A stretch of DNA of 64,000 nucleotides from NCBI GenBank assembly GCA_021790515.1, contig JAJYHV010000026.1, positions 1 to 64,000 on the forward strand. The letters run 5' to 3'. Both the position numbers and the translations under genes were made by a program. Shown here one piece after another: positions 34,940 to 44,780 of this stretch (the first letter of the stretch is position 1; each line of letters starts with the position of its first letter). Origin of the DNA: Pseudomonadota bacterium. GTDB lineage: Bacteria; Pseudomonadota; Gammaproteobacteria; Burkholderiales; Sulfuriferulaceae. The notes under the pieces were generated by a model. That model did no database searches and was not told where the DNA came from. It saw only the letters and a program-made list of their open reading frames with translations.

Positions 34940-37924
34940 ATGAAACTGTTACTCAAAAACAAGATTTTGCTGGGCGTCCTGTCGTTTGTTGTATTGATGT
35001 CGCTGGCATATATGGGTGCGATTTCCATTGTGATTCGTCAACAGTATCTGGACGAGTCGCACCGGTGGTTGAACAATGCGGCAAACGTGATGGACGTGGC
35101 GTTGAATCTTCGCCGCGATCGGGTGCAAACGGCTGCCCGCGATTTGGCGAGCCAGAAAAATCTGGGGACAGATATCTGGTATCTGACCAGCTATGGGCAG
35201 GCGAATCTGGATCGTGAAACTTTGCTGGGGACATACCAGCAGTTGGCGCAGGATGCATTCTGGGTTGCCTCGATGAAAAACATTTCCCAACTGGCTATTT
35301 ATGACATGGCCGGGCATCTGCTGGTATTTGCCCGGCACGATCATACGAATTGGCAGGCAGGATTTGTGCGAGTGTTTTCGGCGGGTAGCGTGCAAGTGGC
35401 GGATGTGGATCGGACGGGAAGGTTGCGTTGGCAGACGCAAGCGCTTGCTCGGCCAAAATTGTCATTGCGGTTCGATGAAGCGCCTCCTGCGAAGGAAAAG
35501 GTGTTTTACGCGCAAATGGATGGTCGGTTGGTGATTCGCGCTGAAGTTCCCATCATGGGAGAAGTCTTCGAAATGAACACCGGAAAGCCGGTCATGGTGC
35601 CGTTGGGTTTTGTCGATGCCGTGTTGCCATTCGATCAGGACTACATTCAACAGGTTGCGCACTTGACCGGAGCCCGTATCAATATTTTCGGCGGGGATAC
35701 GTTAGATATGGGTGGCATGCCGGCGTATCGCCGCTTGAACCGGAATATCGATCGCACGACATTGGCGCTGGGAAACCTGTTGTTTAATACCGTGACCATT
35801 CAAGGCAATGGTTATTATCAGTGTTTATTGCCTTTATCGGGGGAGCATGGCGTGATCGGCTCCATTGCTTTGTTGCAGTCGATGGAAGTAGTGAATAAAA
35901 ACACCTGGCAAATGATTGGTATCCTGTGGTGGATTGCGTTGGGTAGTGTTTTGTTGATTTTGCCCATGGCATGGTATTTTGCCTCGTCGCTGACTCGACC
36001 GATTACATTGTTGATCCGGATATTTCGTGATATGGCTAGCGGTAATCGTGGTGATGCTGTGGGGCGATTGTCCATCGATGAACGGGCGTTGGTGGACAAA
36101 GCGCAGCAGCGTCAAGATGAGCTGGGTGAATTGGCGCGGGGTTTCATGGCGATGGACAAGGCGATTTCGCAAAACATTGCCGAGATTCACGACATCAACG
36201 CGTCGTTGGAGCAAAAAATCGCGGACAGAACGGCAGCATTGGCCGCGAAAGAGGCGGAGACTCGCACGCTGATTGAGAACTCGCCGGATACCATCGTGCG
36301 CTACGATCGTGAATGTCGGCGTATTTATGTGAATCCGGCCTTGTCCGATGCCGTCGAGGGGGGCAGTGACGCGGTGTTGAACAAGACACCTGTCGAGACG
36401 TGGAATGAGGCGGGAGGGCGGATATACCAGGATAAAATTCGGCAGGTTTTTGTCACCGGTGTACCTGTGCAACATGAAATGACCTGGTTGAACAAATATG
36501 GCAAGCAGATGCATAGCCATATCCGGTTGACACCGGAATTTGACGATAACGGCCTTGTGAGTACGGTGTTGAGTGTCGGGCGGGACATGACAGAACGCAT
36601 TACCTTTGAGCAAATGATTTGGAAACAGGCCAATTACGATATGTTGACCCAGTTGCCAAACCGGCAGATGTTTCAGGACACGCTGTACAAGGAAACGCAA
36701 TCCATGTATCGGCTTGGCAAGTCGTTGGCGTTGTTGCTTATCGATCTGGATCGGTTCAAGGAAGTCAATGATGTGCTGGGGCATGACAAGGGCGATTTGT
36801 TGCTGATTGAGGCTGCGCATCGCATTCGTTCCTGCGTGCGGGAAAATGATACCGTGGCGCGGTTGGGTGGTGATGAATTTACCGTTATCATTGGCGGTTT
36901 TGATGAGTTGGCAACTGTCGAGCGTATTGCAGATGACATCATTGGTCGATTGAGCCTGCCCTTTGATCTGGCCGGCGAACAGGCCTATATTTCGGCGAGT
37001 ATCGGTATCAGTTGCTATCCACGCGATGCCACAGATCTGGATATTTTGTTCAAACATGCCGATCAGGCGATGTATGCGGCAAAAAACAGCGGGCGTAATC
37101 AGTTTTGCTATTTCACCCCCGATTTGCAGCAGATGGCTGATACGCGCTTGCGCATGGCAAATGATTTGCGCCACGCATTGGCTGATGGGCAACTGATGAT
37201 TTATTACCAACCCATCGTCAAATTGTCTGACGGACAATTGTATAAGATCGAAGCATTATTGCGTTGGCAGCATCCGGAGCGGGGCATGATCGATCCGACC
37301 AATTTTATTGCGCTGGCAGAAGAAACCGGGTTGATAGTTTCCATTGGCGACTGGGTGTTTCGCAAAGCGATTCGGCAGACAAAATCGTGGCAGGAACGGT
37401 ATGGCAAGCCTGTGCGCATCAGTATCAACAAGTCGCCGGTGCAGATTCATCAGCGAGAACAGCTTTTCTGGCCGGAGGTTGTTCATGCGACTGGTCTGGA
37501 TGCCAGGCAAGTGACGATCGAGATTACCGAGGGCGTATTGCTGCACGCCAACGATGATGTCAGAAACCGGTTGGCAGAATTACGGCAGGCGGGGATGCAA
37601 CTGGCGCTCGATGATTTTGGGACCGGATACTCTTCCCTGTCTTACCTGAAAAAATTTGACATCGATTTTCTGAAAATCGATCGTTCGTATATCCAGCATC
37701 TGGATAACGATCCGGATCAGCAATTGTTGTGTGAGGCGATAATTGTCATGGCGCATACCCTGGGATTGCAGGTGATTGCGGAGGGCGTGGAAACGCTGGC
37801 GCAACAGCAGGTGTTGCTGGCAGCCGGTTGTGATTATGCACAAGGCTTTTTATATGACCGACCGCTATCTGCTGACGTTTTTGAGCAACGGTGGCTGGTA
37901 GAAAAAAACACGCTGTTCCATTAA
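34940..37924 (+). CDS. Transmembrane PAS-GGDEF-EAL cyclic-di-GMP enzyme
   Basis: 994 residues. An N-terminal helix (ILLGVLSFVVLMSLAYMGAI) and a second near 325-350 flank a periplasmic sensor domain; HAMP and coiled coil follow, then PAS (TLIENSPDTIVRYDRECRRI). GGDEF is intact (ARLGGDEFTVI) with an RxxD inhibitory site (REND). EAL is also intact: EALLRW, DDFGTGYSSL, KIDRSYI, AEGVET. It may both make and break cyclic-di-GMP. The preceding TorT-like protein could bind its periplasmic domain. Stop TAA directly abuts repeat copy E. Confidence 0.92.
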   Translation: MKLLLKNKILLGVLSFVVLMSLAYMGAISIVIRQQYLDESHRWLNNAANVMDVALNLRRDRVQTAARDLASQKNLGTDIWYLTSYGQANLDRETLLGTYQQLAQDAFWVASMKNISQLAIYDMAGHLLVFARHDHTNWQAGFVRVFSAGSVQVADVDRTGRLRWQTQALARPKLSLRFDEAPPAKEKVFYAQMDGRLVIRAEVPIMGEVFEMNTGKPVMVPLGFVDAVLPFDQDYIQQVAHLTGARINIFGGDTLDMGGMPAYRRLNRNIDRTTLALGNLLFNTVTIQGNGYYQCLLPLSGEHGVIGSIALLQSMEVVNKNTWQMIGILWWIALGSVLLILPMAWYFASSLTRPITLLIRIFRDMASGNRGDAVGRLSIDERALVDKAQQRQDELGELARGFMAMDKAISQNIAEIHDINASLEQKIADRTAALAAKEAETRTLIENSPDTIVRYDRECRRIYVNPALSDAVEGGSDAVLNKTPVETWNEAGGRIYQDKIRQVFVTGVPVQHEMTWLNKYGKQMHSHIRLTPEFDDNGLVSTVLSVGRDMTERITFEQMIWKQANYDMLTQLPNRQMFQDTLYKETQSMYRLGKSLALLLIDLDRFKEVNDVLGHDKGDLLLIEAAHRIRSCVRENDTVARLGGDEFTVIIGGFDELATVERIADDIIGRLSLPFDLAGEQAYISASIGISCYPRDATDLDILFKHADQAMYAAKNSGRNQFCYFTPDLQQMADTRLRMANDLRHALADGQLMIYYQPIVKLSDGQLYKIEALLRWQHPERGMIDPTNFIALAEETGLIVSIGDWVFRKAIRQTKSWQERYGKPVRISINKSPVQIHQREQLFWPEVVHATGLDARQVTIEITEGVLLHANDDVRNRLAELRQAGMQLALDDFGTGYSSLSYLKKFDIDFLKIDRSYIQHLDNDPDQQLLCEAIIVMAHTLGLQVIAEGVETLAQQQVLLAAGCDYAQGFLYDRPLSADVFEQRWLVEKNTLFH

Positions 37925-38084
37925 GGAAGCGCTGATTCACTCCCACACGGTCGCGACGGTGGCCTGGCGGGATGAAATGCAAGGCGCGGAATGCGGCTGT
38001 GTTGCCCACAACAAGCGGTTCGCAACGATGCAAGGTGCCGCGCAGCCATCCTGCGGGTACGACGAATCAAGTCCGACAGGCTCC
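37925..38084. repeat. MITE-like repeat, copy E (left-type to right-type end)
   Basis: GGAAGCGCTGATTCACTCCC at one end and AATCAAGTCCGACAGGCTCC at the other. This copy shows that both terminus types belong to one element family. It fills the gap between two convergent genes: zero bases from the GGDEF-EAL stop and five from the serB stop. Confidence 0.9.
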
Positions 38085-38089
38085 CGGAA

Positions 38090-38947
38090 TCAAAGAATCT
38101 CCGGTATGTCGCCCAGGAGTGGTAGCACGGCATCAAGACCATTGTGGTTGATGGCGTAGCTGGCGCTTCGTTGCACCACAGGTTTGGCATGAAAGGCAAT
38201 TGATACACCGGCTTCTTCCATCATGCGCAGGTCGTTGGCGCCATCACCAATGGCTACTGCCTGCTGGGGAGAGAGTTGGTTTTGCTGGCAGATGTTGAGC
38301 AGCCAGTCGGCTTTCCCTTGCGCATCGAGCACTTTGCCCAGCACGCGACCGGTGAGTTTTCCGCCAATGATTTCAAGTGGGTTGGCGGCACTGTAATCCA
38401 GTGTCAGTCGCTCGTGCAGGCGGTCAGTGAAAAAGGTGAAGCCGCCGGAAACGAGCAGGGTTTTGATACCCAGTGCGCGGGCACGTTCGATAAGGGTTTC
38501 AGCACCCGGATTCAATTGCACCCGTTCCTGGTAGACCTGCTCCAGAAAATGAATGTCAAGGCCGGCGAGCAAGGCAACGCGACGGGTCAGGCTTTCGGCA
38601 AACTCCATGTCTCCTCGCATCGAAGCCTGGGTGATGGCGGCAATTTGTGGTTTGATGCCGAGCATATCGCCGACTTCGTCGATACATTCTACGGCAATCA
38701 GCGTGGAGTCCATGTCCATGGCAATCAACCCGAAATCAGAGGGTTTACGCTGACTGGGAATGAAGGCATAGTCGAGCTGATGCGCTGCACACCAACTGGC
38801 TACCTCGGGCTGACTGTCGGGGTTGGCGTGTGGCAGGCACCAGGCATTGGTTTGCAGCGGTTGTGCGGGGCGGGCATGGGACAAGGTGGCCAGTTCGGCG
38901 AGTTTGGGTGCAGGGACGCTGCCCTGGATAATCAGGTGAGAAGACAT
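38090..38947 (-). CDS. serB: Phosphoserine phosphatase
   Basis: HAD-family enzyme for the last step of serine synthesis. About 285 residues from ATG at 38947 (MSSHLIIQGS), one base after the mfd stop. HAD motifs: AMDMDSTLI, LLVSGGFTFF, GDGANDLRMM. The N-terminal ACT-like region is shortened. Its 3' flank is entirely repeat copy E, so a native terminator may have been displaced. Confidence 0.95.
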   Translation of the reverse strand: MSSHLIIQGSVPAPKLAELATLSHARPAQPLQTNAWCLPHANPDSQPEVASWCAAHQLDYAFIPSQRKPSDFGLIAMDMDSTLIAVECIDEVGDMLGIKPQIAAITQASMRGDMEFAESLTRRVALLAGLDIHFLEQVYQERVQLNPGAETLIERARALGIKTLLVSGGFTFFTDRLHERLTLDYSAANPLEIIGGKLTGRVLGKVLDAQGKADWLLNICQQNQLSPQQAVAIGDGANDLRMMEEAGVSIAFHAKPVVQRSASYAINHNGLDAVLPLLGDIPEIL

Positions 38948-38948
38948 G

Positions 38949-41900
38949 TCAGAGCAATTCCTTGAAAAAGTGACGGATTTTTTGCGCACGCTCCGCCCAT
39001 GTGGTGGTAACGGCTTGAATACGTAGTTTGTCTGACCCGGCCAGTTGATAATGTTTGTTGCGATGGATCAATTGCATGAGTCGTTGCGGGTCAACTGGCG
39101 GTTGCGGGATAAATTGCAGAGTGGTCTGTTCGCTGGTGGCGTTGATCTTGATGATGCCCAGCGGTTGAGCAAGAATGCGTAGTGTGTGCGCTTCCATGAG
39201 GGCTTGTGCGGGGTCGGGCAATTTACCGAAACGGTCAATCATTTCTTCGCGCAAGTCTTGCAGACTGTCGGTGTCCGTGCAGGTGGACAGGCGTTTGTAG
39301 AGTACCAGTCGTTCGTGAATGTCACCACAATAATTGGCGGGCAGCAGCGTAGGGACATGCAGGTTGATATCGGTAATGATGTCCAGCGGTTCGTTGAGAT
39401 TCAGGGTTTCTCCACGTTTGAGCGCCTTGACTGCGTGGTTGAGCATGTCGTTGTACAGACTGAAACCGATTTCCTGCAGACTGCCGCTTTGTGCATCACC
39501 CAAAATTTCACCTGCGCCACGGATTTCCAGGTCATGCATTGCCAACTGGAATCCGGCGCCCAGATCTTCCATCATTTGCAGCGCCTCCAGCCGTTTTTTT
39601 GCGGTGGCCGACAGGGCGGCTTCTTCCGGGGTCAACAGGTAGGCGTAGGCTTGGTGATGGGAGCGTCCGACGCGCCCGCGCAACTGGTGCAATTGTGCCA
39701 GCCCGAAACGGTCGGCACGGTTGATGATGATGGTGTTGGCGTTTGGGATGTCGATGCCGGTTTCAATAATGGTGGTGCATAGCAGCAGGTTGACCCGCTG
39801 CTGGTAAAACTGGCGCATGGCCTGTTCGAGTTCGCGTTCGTGCATCTGTCCGTGGGCGACGCGAATGCTGGCTTCTGGCAACAGATCGATCAGCGTGCTT
39901 TCCATGTGGTAAATGCTGTCGACGTCGTTGTGCAGAAAGTAGATTTGTCCGCCGCGTTTCAGTTCGCGCAGCACGGCTTCACGAATCGTGCCGACAGCAT
40001 AACGTGAAACGAAGGTTTTGATGGATAATCGTTTTTGTGGCGGGGTGCTGATGGTGGAAAAGTCGCGGATGCCTTCGAGTGCCATGCCCAGGGTACGCGG
40101 AATTGGCGTGGCGGTCAGCGTGAGCACATCGACTTCTGCGCGCAGGCGTTTCATTTGTTCTTTTTGGCGTACGCCAAAACGGTGTTCTTCATCGATGATG
40201 ACCAATCCCAATCGTTTGAAACAGACATCTTTTTGCAGCAAACGATGGGTGCCGATGACGATGTCGATTTTTCCATCAGCCAGTTCGGTGAGGCTCTGTG
40301 CTTGTTCACGCGCGGTACGAAAGCGCGACAGTTCAGCAATGCGTACTGGCCAGTTGGCAAATCTGTCCATAAAGGTTTGTGTGTGTTGTTCGGCCAGCAG
40401 GGTTGTAGGAACCAGTACCGCGACTTGCATATTGTTCATCAGCGCGACGAAAGCGGCGCGCAGGGCGACTTCGGTCTTGCCGAAACCGACATCCCCGCAG
40501 ACCAGTCTGTCCATCGGTTTGCCGCTTTGCAGATCCTGGATGACCGCTTCGATGGCAGCGGCTTGGTCGGGTGTTTCCTCGAAACCAAATCCTTCCACGA
40601 AAGCGTCATAATCCTGCTGGCGAAACTGGAATGCATGTCCCTGTCGGGCAGCGCGGCGTGCATATAAATCGAGCAGTTCGGCGGCAGTGTCACGCGCCTG
40701 TTCCATGGCGCGGCGTTTGGCTTTTTCCCATTGACCGCTGCCAAGGCGTGACAGCGTCACCGATTCGCTGGCCATGCCGCTATAACGGCCGATTAAATGC
40801 AATTGGGCAACGGGCACATAGAGCTTGTCGCCACCGGCATATTCCAGCAGCAAGAATTCCATCTCGCCTTCACCGAGATCCATGTTGATGAGTCCCTGGT
40901 AGCGGCCGATGCCATGCTCACTGTGGACGACCGGGTCGCCGGGCTTGATTTCGGACAGATCACGCAGGACATGGTCAATTTGTGTTGGGCGAGTACGGTT
41001 GCGGCCATGAATGCGGGGCGCGCCGGCATAGAGTTCGGCTTCGGTGACGAGTGCCCATGGCGGAGTGTCTTGCAGGATGAATCCGCGTGCCAACGGTGAA
41101 GTGGTAATGGTAATGGGATGTTCTGACTGGCAGGCAGAAAAGTTTTCGCAGGGGATGGCATGCAGTTCGTGTTCGCGCAGATATTGCAGGATGGTTTCGG
41201 CACGGCCGGCGCTTTCCGCCAGTAGTGTGATGGGTCCGGGAAATTCGTGACAGAAGCGGCGAAATTTACTTAACGGGTCTTCTGCGCGACGCTCGATAGC
41301 GATATCAGGCAGAGGGGCGCTTTGTTCGCCCGGTTCACTCTGGATGACAATACGGGCGTGGGGTTGCAGACGAATAAAAAACTGTTCGGCAGACAGAAAC
41401 AGGGTTTCTGGAGGCAGAATGGGGCGGTCCTTGTCGTATTGCAGCAAGCGGTAACGGTTGAGAGTGTCGCGCCAAAAATGTTGTGCGGCGTCATCCATCT
41501 CCCCCTGCAGACAAACGAGTGCATGTTGGGGCAAATAGTCGAAAATATCGGCGGTATGTTCAAAAAACAGCGGCAGATAATATTCGATGCCCGCTGGTGC
41601 CAACCCATTGCTGATGTCGCGATAGGGTTGTTTGCGTGAAGGGTCGCCGTCAAAGTGATCGCGAAAGTGTTGCCGGAAACGGGCGATACCGTTTTCATCA
41701 AGTGGAAATTCGTGTGCGGGCAGGAGACGGATTTCATCGACCGGATAAATGCTGCGCTGGTTATCGACATCAAACGTACGCAGGGTGTCAATGGTGTCGT
41801 CGAACAGGTCGATGCGGTAGGGCAGCGGGCTACCCATCGGGTAGAGATCGATGATGCCTCCGCGAACACAGTATTCGCCCGGCAGGGCAACCTGGCTCGT

Positions 41901-42347
41901 GGCCTGATAACCCGCATTGATTAATTGTTCACGCAATTGGTTGATGTCCAGCCTTTGACCACGATGCAGCAGAAAGCTGTGTGCGGTGAGCCATTCGCGC
42001 GGTGGTAACCGGCCCAGCGCGCTGGAAACCGGTACGATGATGACATTGCATTGTCCTGTTGCCAGGAGATAAAGACTGGACAAGCGTTCAGATACCAAAT
42101 CCTGGTGGGGGGAGAACTGGTCGTAAGGCAGAGTTTCCCAGTCCGGCAGAAAACGGATGTTCAGCGCTGGTGCAAACCAGTGCATTTCTTCCTGCAGGCG
42201 GCGTGCATCACTGCTTTGGGCGCACAGAATGAAAAGTGGATGGTGCCGTTGCGCGAGGTTGGCGAGTGCCAATGCATCACCGCTGCCATACCAGTTGGTA
42301 ACAGGCAACCGGTGACCCGGTTGAGGAATTGGGATGGAAAACGGCAT
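38949..42347 (-). CDS. mfd: Transcription-repair coupling factor
   Basis: DNA translocase that removes stalled RNA polymerase and recruits UvrA. About 1132 residues. UvrB-like N-terminal domains, the RNA-polymerase-interacting region (HGIGRYQGLINMDLGEGEME), and a RecG-like motor with Walker A GDVGFGKTEVA, IIDEEHRFG, TATPIPRTLG and QLRGRVGRS. ATG at 42347 is chosen; a GTG at 42365 is possible. Tightly linked to serB. Confidence 0.97.
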   Translation of the reverse strand: MPFSIPIPQPGHRLPVTNWYGSGDALALANLAQRHHPLFILCAQSSDARRLQEEMHWFAPALNIRFLPDWETLPYDQFSPHQDLVSERLSSLYLLATGQCNVIIVPVSSALGRLPPREWLTAHSFLLHRGQRLDINQLREQLINAGYQATSQVALPGEYCVRGGIIDLYPMGSPLPYRIDLFDDTIDTLRTFDVDNQRSIYPVDEIRLLPAHEFPLDENGIARFRQHFRDHFDGDPSRKQPYRDISNGLAPAGIEYYLPLFFEHTADIFDYLPQHALVCLQGEMDDAAQHFWRDTLNRYRLLQYDKDRPILPPETLFLSAEQFFIRLQPHARIVIQSEPGEQSAPLPDIAIERRAEDPLSKFRRFCHEFPGPITLLAESAGRAETILQYLREHELHAIPCENFSACQSEHPITITTSPLARGFILQDTPPWALVTEAELYAGAPRIHGRNRTRPTQIDHVLRDLSEIKPGDPVVHSEHGIGRYQGLINMDLGEGEMEFLLLEYAGGDKLYVPVAQLHLIGRYSGMASESVTLSRLGSGQWEKAKRRAMEQARDTAAELLDLYARRAARQGHAFQFRQQDYDAFVEGFGFEETPDQAAAIEAVIQDLQSGKPMDRLVCGDVGFGKTEVALRAAFVALMNNMQVAVLVPTTLLAEQHTQTFMDRFANWPVRIAELSRFRTAREQAQSLTELADGKIDIVIGTHRLLQKDVCFKRLGLVIIDEEHRFGVRQKEQMKRLRAEVDVLTLTATPIPRTLGMALEGIRDFSTISTPPQKRLSIKTFVSRYAVGTIREAVLRELKRGGQIYFLHNDVDSIYHMESTLIDLLPEASIRVAHGQMHERELEQAMRQFYQQRVNLLLCTTIIETGIDIPNANTIIINRADRFGLAQLHQLRGRVGRSHHQAYAYLLTPEEAALSATAKKRLEALQMMEDLGAGFQLAMHDLEIRGAGEILGDAQSGSLQEIGFSLYNDMLNHAVKALKRGETLNLNEPLDIITDINLHVPTLLPANYCGDIHERLVLYKRLSTCTDTDSLQDLREEMIDRFGKLPDPAQALMEAHTLRILAQPLGIIKINATSEQTTLQFIPQPPVDPQRLMQLIHRNKHYQLAGSDKLRIQAVTTTWAERAQKIRHFFKELL

Positions 42348-42421
42348 AAGACGGGCAGGTAACACGGAATGGAAGCGGGGATTTTACCTGAAATGAGGCG
42401 CACTGTTCACGTTTGAGGGTT

Positions 42422-42479
42422 AAGTGATTAATTCCCACACGGTCGCGACGGTGGCTTGGCGGAATAAATTAGCGGCTCC
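42422..42479. repeat. MITE-like repeat, copy F (internally deleted)
   Basis: AGTGATTAATTCCCACACGGTCGCGACGG at one side and GGCTCC at the other, with only about 55 bp in total: both ends of the family with most of the middle missing. Its GGAGCC edge lies one base from the stop of the neighbouring GGDEF-EAL gene. Confidence 0.7.
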
Positions 42480-42480
42480 G

Positions 42481-44538
42481 TCAATGTTCGGGTTTTGTTT
42501 TTTCCCATTCTTCCAGCATCAGTTGCAGAAAGAGTTGCAATTTTTCTTCGACCAGATCCCAATATTGGTTTCTGAAATGATCACTGGCGTGTTGGGCAGC
42601 AATGCCGATGGCGTGGTGGTAATCATGATGCAGTTGCGCCATGAGCGTGCCTTCGCCATGACCGAGGCGCTCCTGCACGCCGTATCCGCGGCATTGGCGA
42701 CTGTCGCCGAGCGACTGGGTATCAAGTTCTGCCGGGTTGATCATGAACATTTTCTTGATGGAGTTGTGCGATGCCATGGTGCCGGCATAATAACCAAACA
42801 AGGTTTGCGGCAATTCGGCTGTGACGGGTTGGTAGGTATCGAGGAAGCGATCGAGTTCGCTGAAATTCAGTGGTCGTGAAATGGCGTAGCCTTGCAGGAA
42901 AGGAATACCGGTGGTTTGCATGGCATCCAGAATCGTGGGGGTTTCGATGCCTTCTACAATCAAATCGACTTTCAGGTCCATGGCGAGGTTCTGAATGGCT
43001 CGTACGAAGTGCAGGTCTTGCGGACGCCGCTCCAGATGTCGCACAAAGTTTTCATCCAGTTTGATGGTGTCGATGGGAAATTCGTTCAGGCGTAATGCGC
43101 GACCGTCACTGTTGTCAATGTCATCCAGCGTGAGTTTGACGCCTAGTTCTTTGATTTGCTGCAATAGACTGAGTGTGGCGTTGTTTTCAAGGAAGTCGTG
43201 GCGCTTTAGAATTTCCAGACTGATGCGTTCCGGTGCTATGCCATTGGCAGTAATAATATTGCTCAGCGCCGTGATGAAAAGCGGGGTGAGGCAGGCAGGA
43301 TTGACGTTGAACGATAACCAGAGCTTGGTGTCCGGGTGCCGTTCATCGAGACGTTTTAAATCCTGTAAGGCTTGTCCAAGCAGCAGGGTACTGATGTCAC
43401 ACAGGTTTTTGGTGTCGAGGTTGGGCAGAAACTGGTTTGGATCCAACGTGCGACCATTTTCATCTTTTAATCTGGCCAGTGCTTCAATGCCAACCACCAA
43501 CTCGGTTTTGCTGGCGATGATGGGTTGGTAATTGATGTCCAGATGTCCGTTTTCCAGTAGGCGCTGTGTGTTCTGGCTGCTGATGGGCAGCAGTTTTTCG
43601 CCAAACAATGCCCAGAAGCGGTCTCGATTATTTTTGTGGGATTTGCTTTCGTACAGGGCATGATCGGCGCAGCGCAATAATTGATCGCTGATGTCCGCAT
43701 CACCATACGGATATAAATAGATACCCATGCTGGTGCCAACCTGAATTTCGTCACCGCTGGGCAATAGTATGGGTGCGGTGATGGCGGCATGAATTTTTTC
43801 CAGCAGGGGGATGAGGTCGTTTATTCCGCACAGGTCTTCAATCAGCAAAACAAATTCGTCGCCACCCAAACGCGCCACCATGTCGGATTTACGCAAATGT
43901 TCGGGGATGCGTCTGCTTAGCGTGATCAATACGTAATCGCCAATTTCGTGGCCGTAAGTGTCATTGACCGGTTTGAAGCCATCGAGATCAAGCATGCAGA
44001 CAGCCATGGCCTTGTCGTGGCGCTGACAGCGTATCATGGCCTGGGAAAGATGACTTTGCAGCAGGCGACGGTTAGGCAGGTCGGTCAGTTCGTCGTACAT
44101 GGCCATCCGGTGCAGCTTTTTTTCCTGCTGCTTGTGCGGGCTGCCGTCCAGATATTTGCCGACATAGTGGGTGATATTGCCCTGCGGATCGGTCAGGGCG
44201 ACGATGCTGACGTGGTCGAGGTAGATGTCACCATTTTTGCGCCGGTTGGTGAATTCGCCTTGCCAGGTTTTTTGTTGCTGCAAGACGTGTTGCATGGTAT
44301 CGCGGACGGATTGGGCAATTGCGCCGGAACGCAGAAAGGCGGGGGTTTTGTATTGCAGGTCGGCAGTGGTGTAACCTGTCCAGCGCGTAAAAGCGGCGTT
44401 GACGAACAGGATACGGTGTGCGACGTCGGTAACCAGTACCGCTTCATCGAGGGTATCCAAGGTTTTTAGCAAGATTGACGTTAAACCGGAATCACTGTTT
44501 TCTACGGGACCAGTAGCCTGTCGGACTTGATTTGCCAT
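42481..44538 (-). CDS. Cytoplasmic PAS-GGDEF-EAL protein with repeat-derived N-terminus
   Basis: Reading frame is open to 44790, but everything upstream of about 44513 is MITE sequence; ATG at 44538 (MANQVRQATGPV) within the repeat is used. PAS (VLVTDVAHRILFVNAAFTRW), intact GGDEF (ARLGGDEFVLL) with RKSD inhibitory site, then EAL with EALARL. The usual DDFGTG is DDIDNSD, so phosphodiesterase activity is doubtful. A 110-residue helical, His-rich C-terminal extension follows (LHHDYHHAIGIAAQHASDHF). No membrane segment. Native start codon appears lost. Confidence 0.82.
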   Translation of the reverse strand: MANQVRQATGPVENSDSGLTSILLKTLDTLDEAVLVTDVAHRILFVNAAFTRWTGYTTADLQYKTPAFLRSGAIAQSVRDTMQHVLQQQKTWQGEFTNRRKNGDIYLDHVSIVALTDPQGNITHYVGKYLDGSPHKQQEKKLHRMAMYDELTDLPNRRLLQSHLSQAMIRCQRHDKAMAVCMLDLDGFKPVNDTYGHEIGDYVLITLSRRIPEHLRKSDMVARLGGDEFVLLIEDLCGINDLIPLLEKIHAAITAPILLPSGDEIQVGTSMGIYLYPYGDADISDQLLRCADHALYESKSHKNNRDRFWALFGEKLLPISSQNTQRLLENGHLDINYQPIIASKTELVVGIEALARLKDENGRTLDPNQFLPNLDTKNLCDISTLLLGQALQDLKRLDERHPDTKLWLSFNVNPACLTPLFITALSNIITANGIAPERISLEILKRHDFLENNATLSLLQQIKELGVKLTLDDIDNSDGRALRLNEFPIDTIKLDENFVRHLERRPQDLHFVRAIQNLAMDLKVDLIVEGIETPTILDAMQTTGIPFLQGYAISRPLNFSELDRFLDTYQPVTAELPQTLFGYYAGTMASHNSIKKMFMINPAELDTQSLGDSRQCRGYGVQERLGHGEGTLMAQLHHDYHHAIGIAAQHASDHFRNQYWDLVEEKLQLFLQLMLEEWEKTKPEH

Positions 44539-44780
44539 GCCCGTTGCAACCAGAAAACGATGGATGCAGGGCGTAAAACGCAGCGAATGGTCATTCCATT
44601 GGCAAGTTTTACAACGCCGCAGACGCGGTTTCTGGTTGCAACCCAAAGGGCAGGACGGCTGCGCGGCACATTGCATCGTTGCGAACCGCTTGTTGTGGGC
44701 AACACAACGTTGCATTTCGCGCCTTGCACTGCACCACGCAGCCAGTCTGCGGGTACGACGAATCAAGTCCGACAGGCTCC
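44513..44780. repeat. MITE-like repeat, copy G (right-type ends on both sides)
   Basis: GTAGCCTGTCGGACTTGATT on the left and AATCAAGTCCGACAGGCTCC on the right make a 268-bp inverted-repeat unit. It contains the GTTGCAACCAGAAA-bounded inner palindrome shared with copy C, and a stretch shared with copy E. It overlaps the 5' end of the GGDEF-EAL reading frame. Confidence 0.88.

Noticed and set aside
37921-38208. ORFs containing SLSDLIRRTRR-type peptides here and at 44.79 kb
   Set aside because: These peptides are translations of the repeat terminus GTCCGACAGGCTCC, not proteins.
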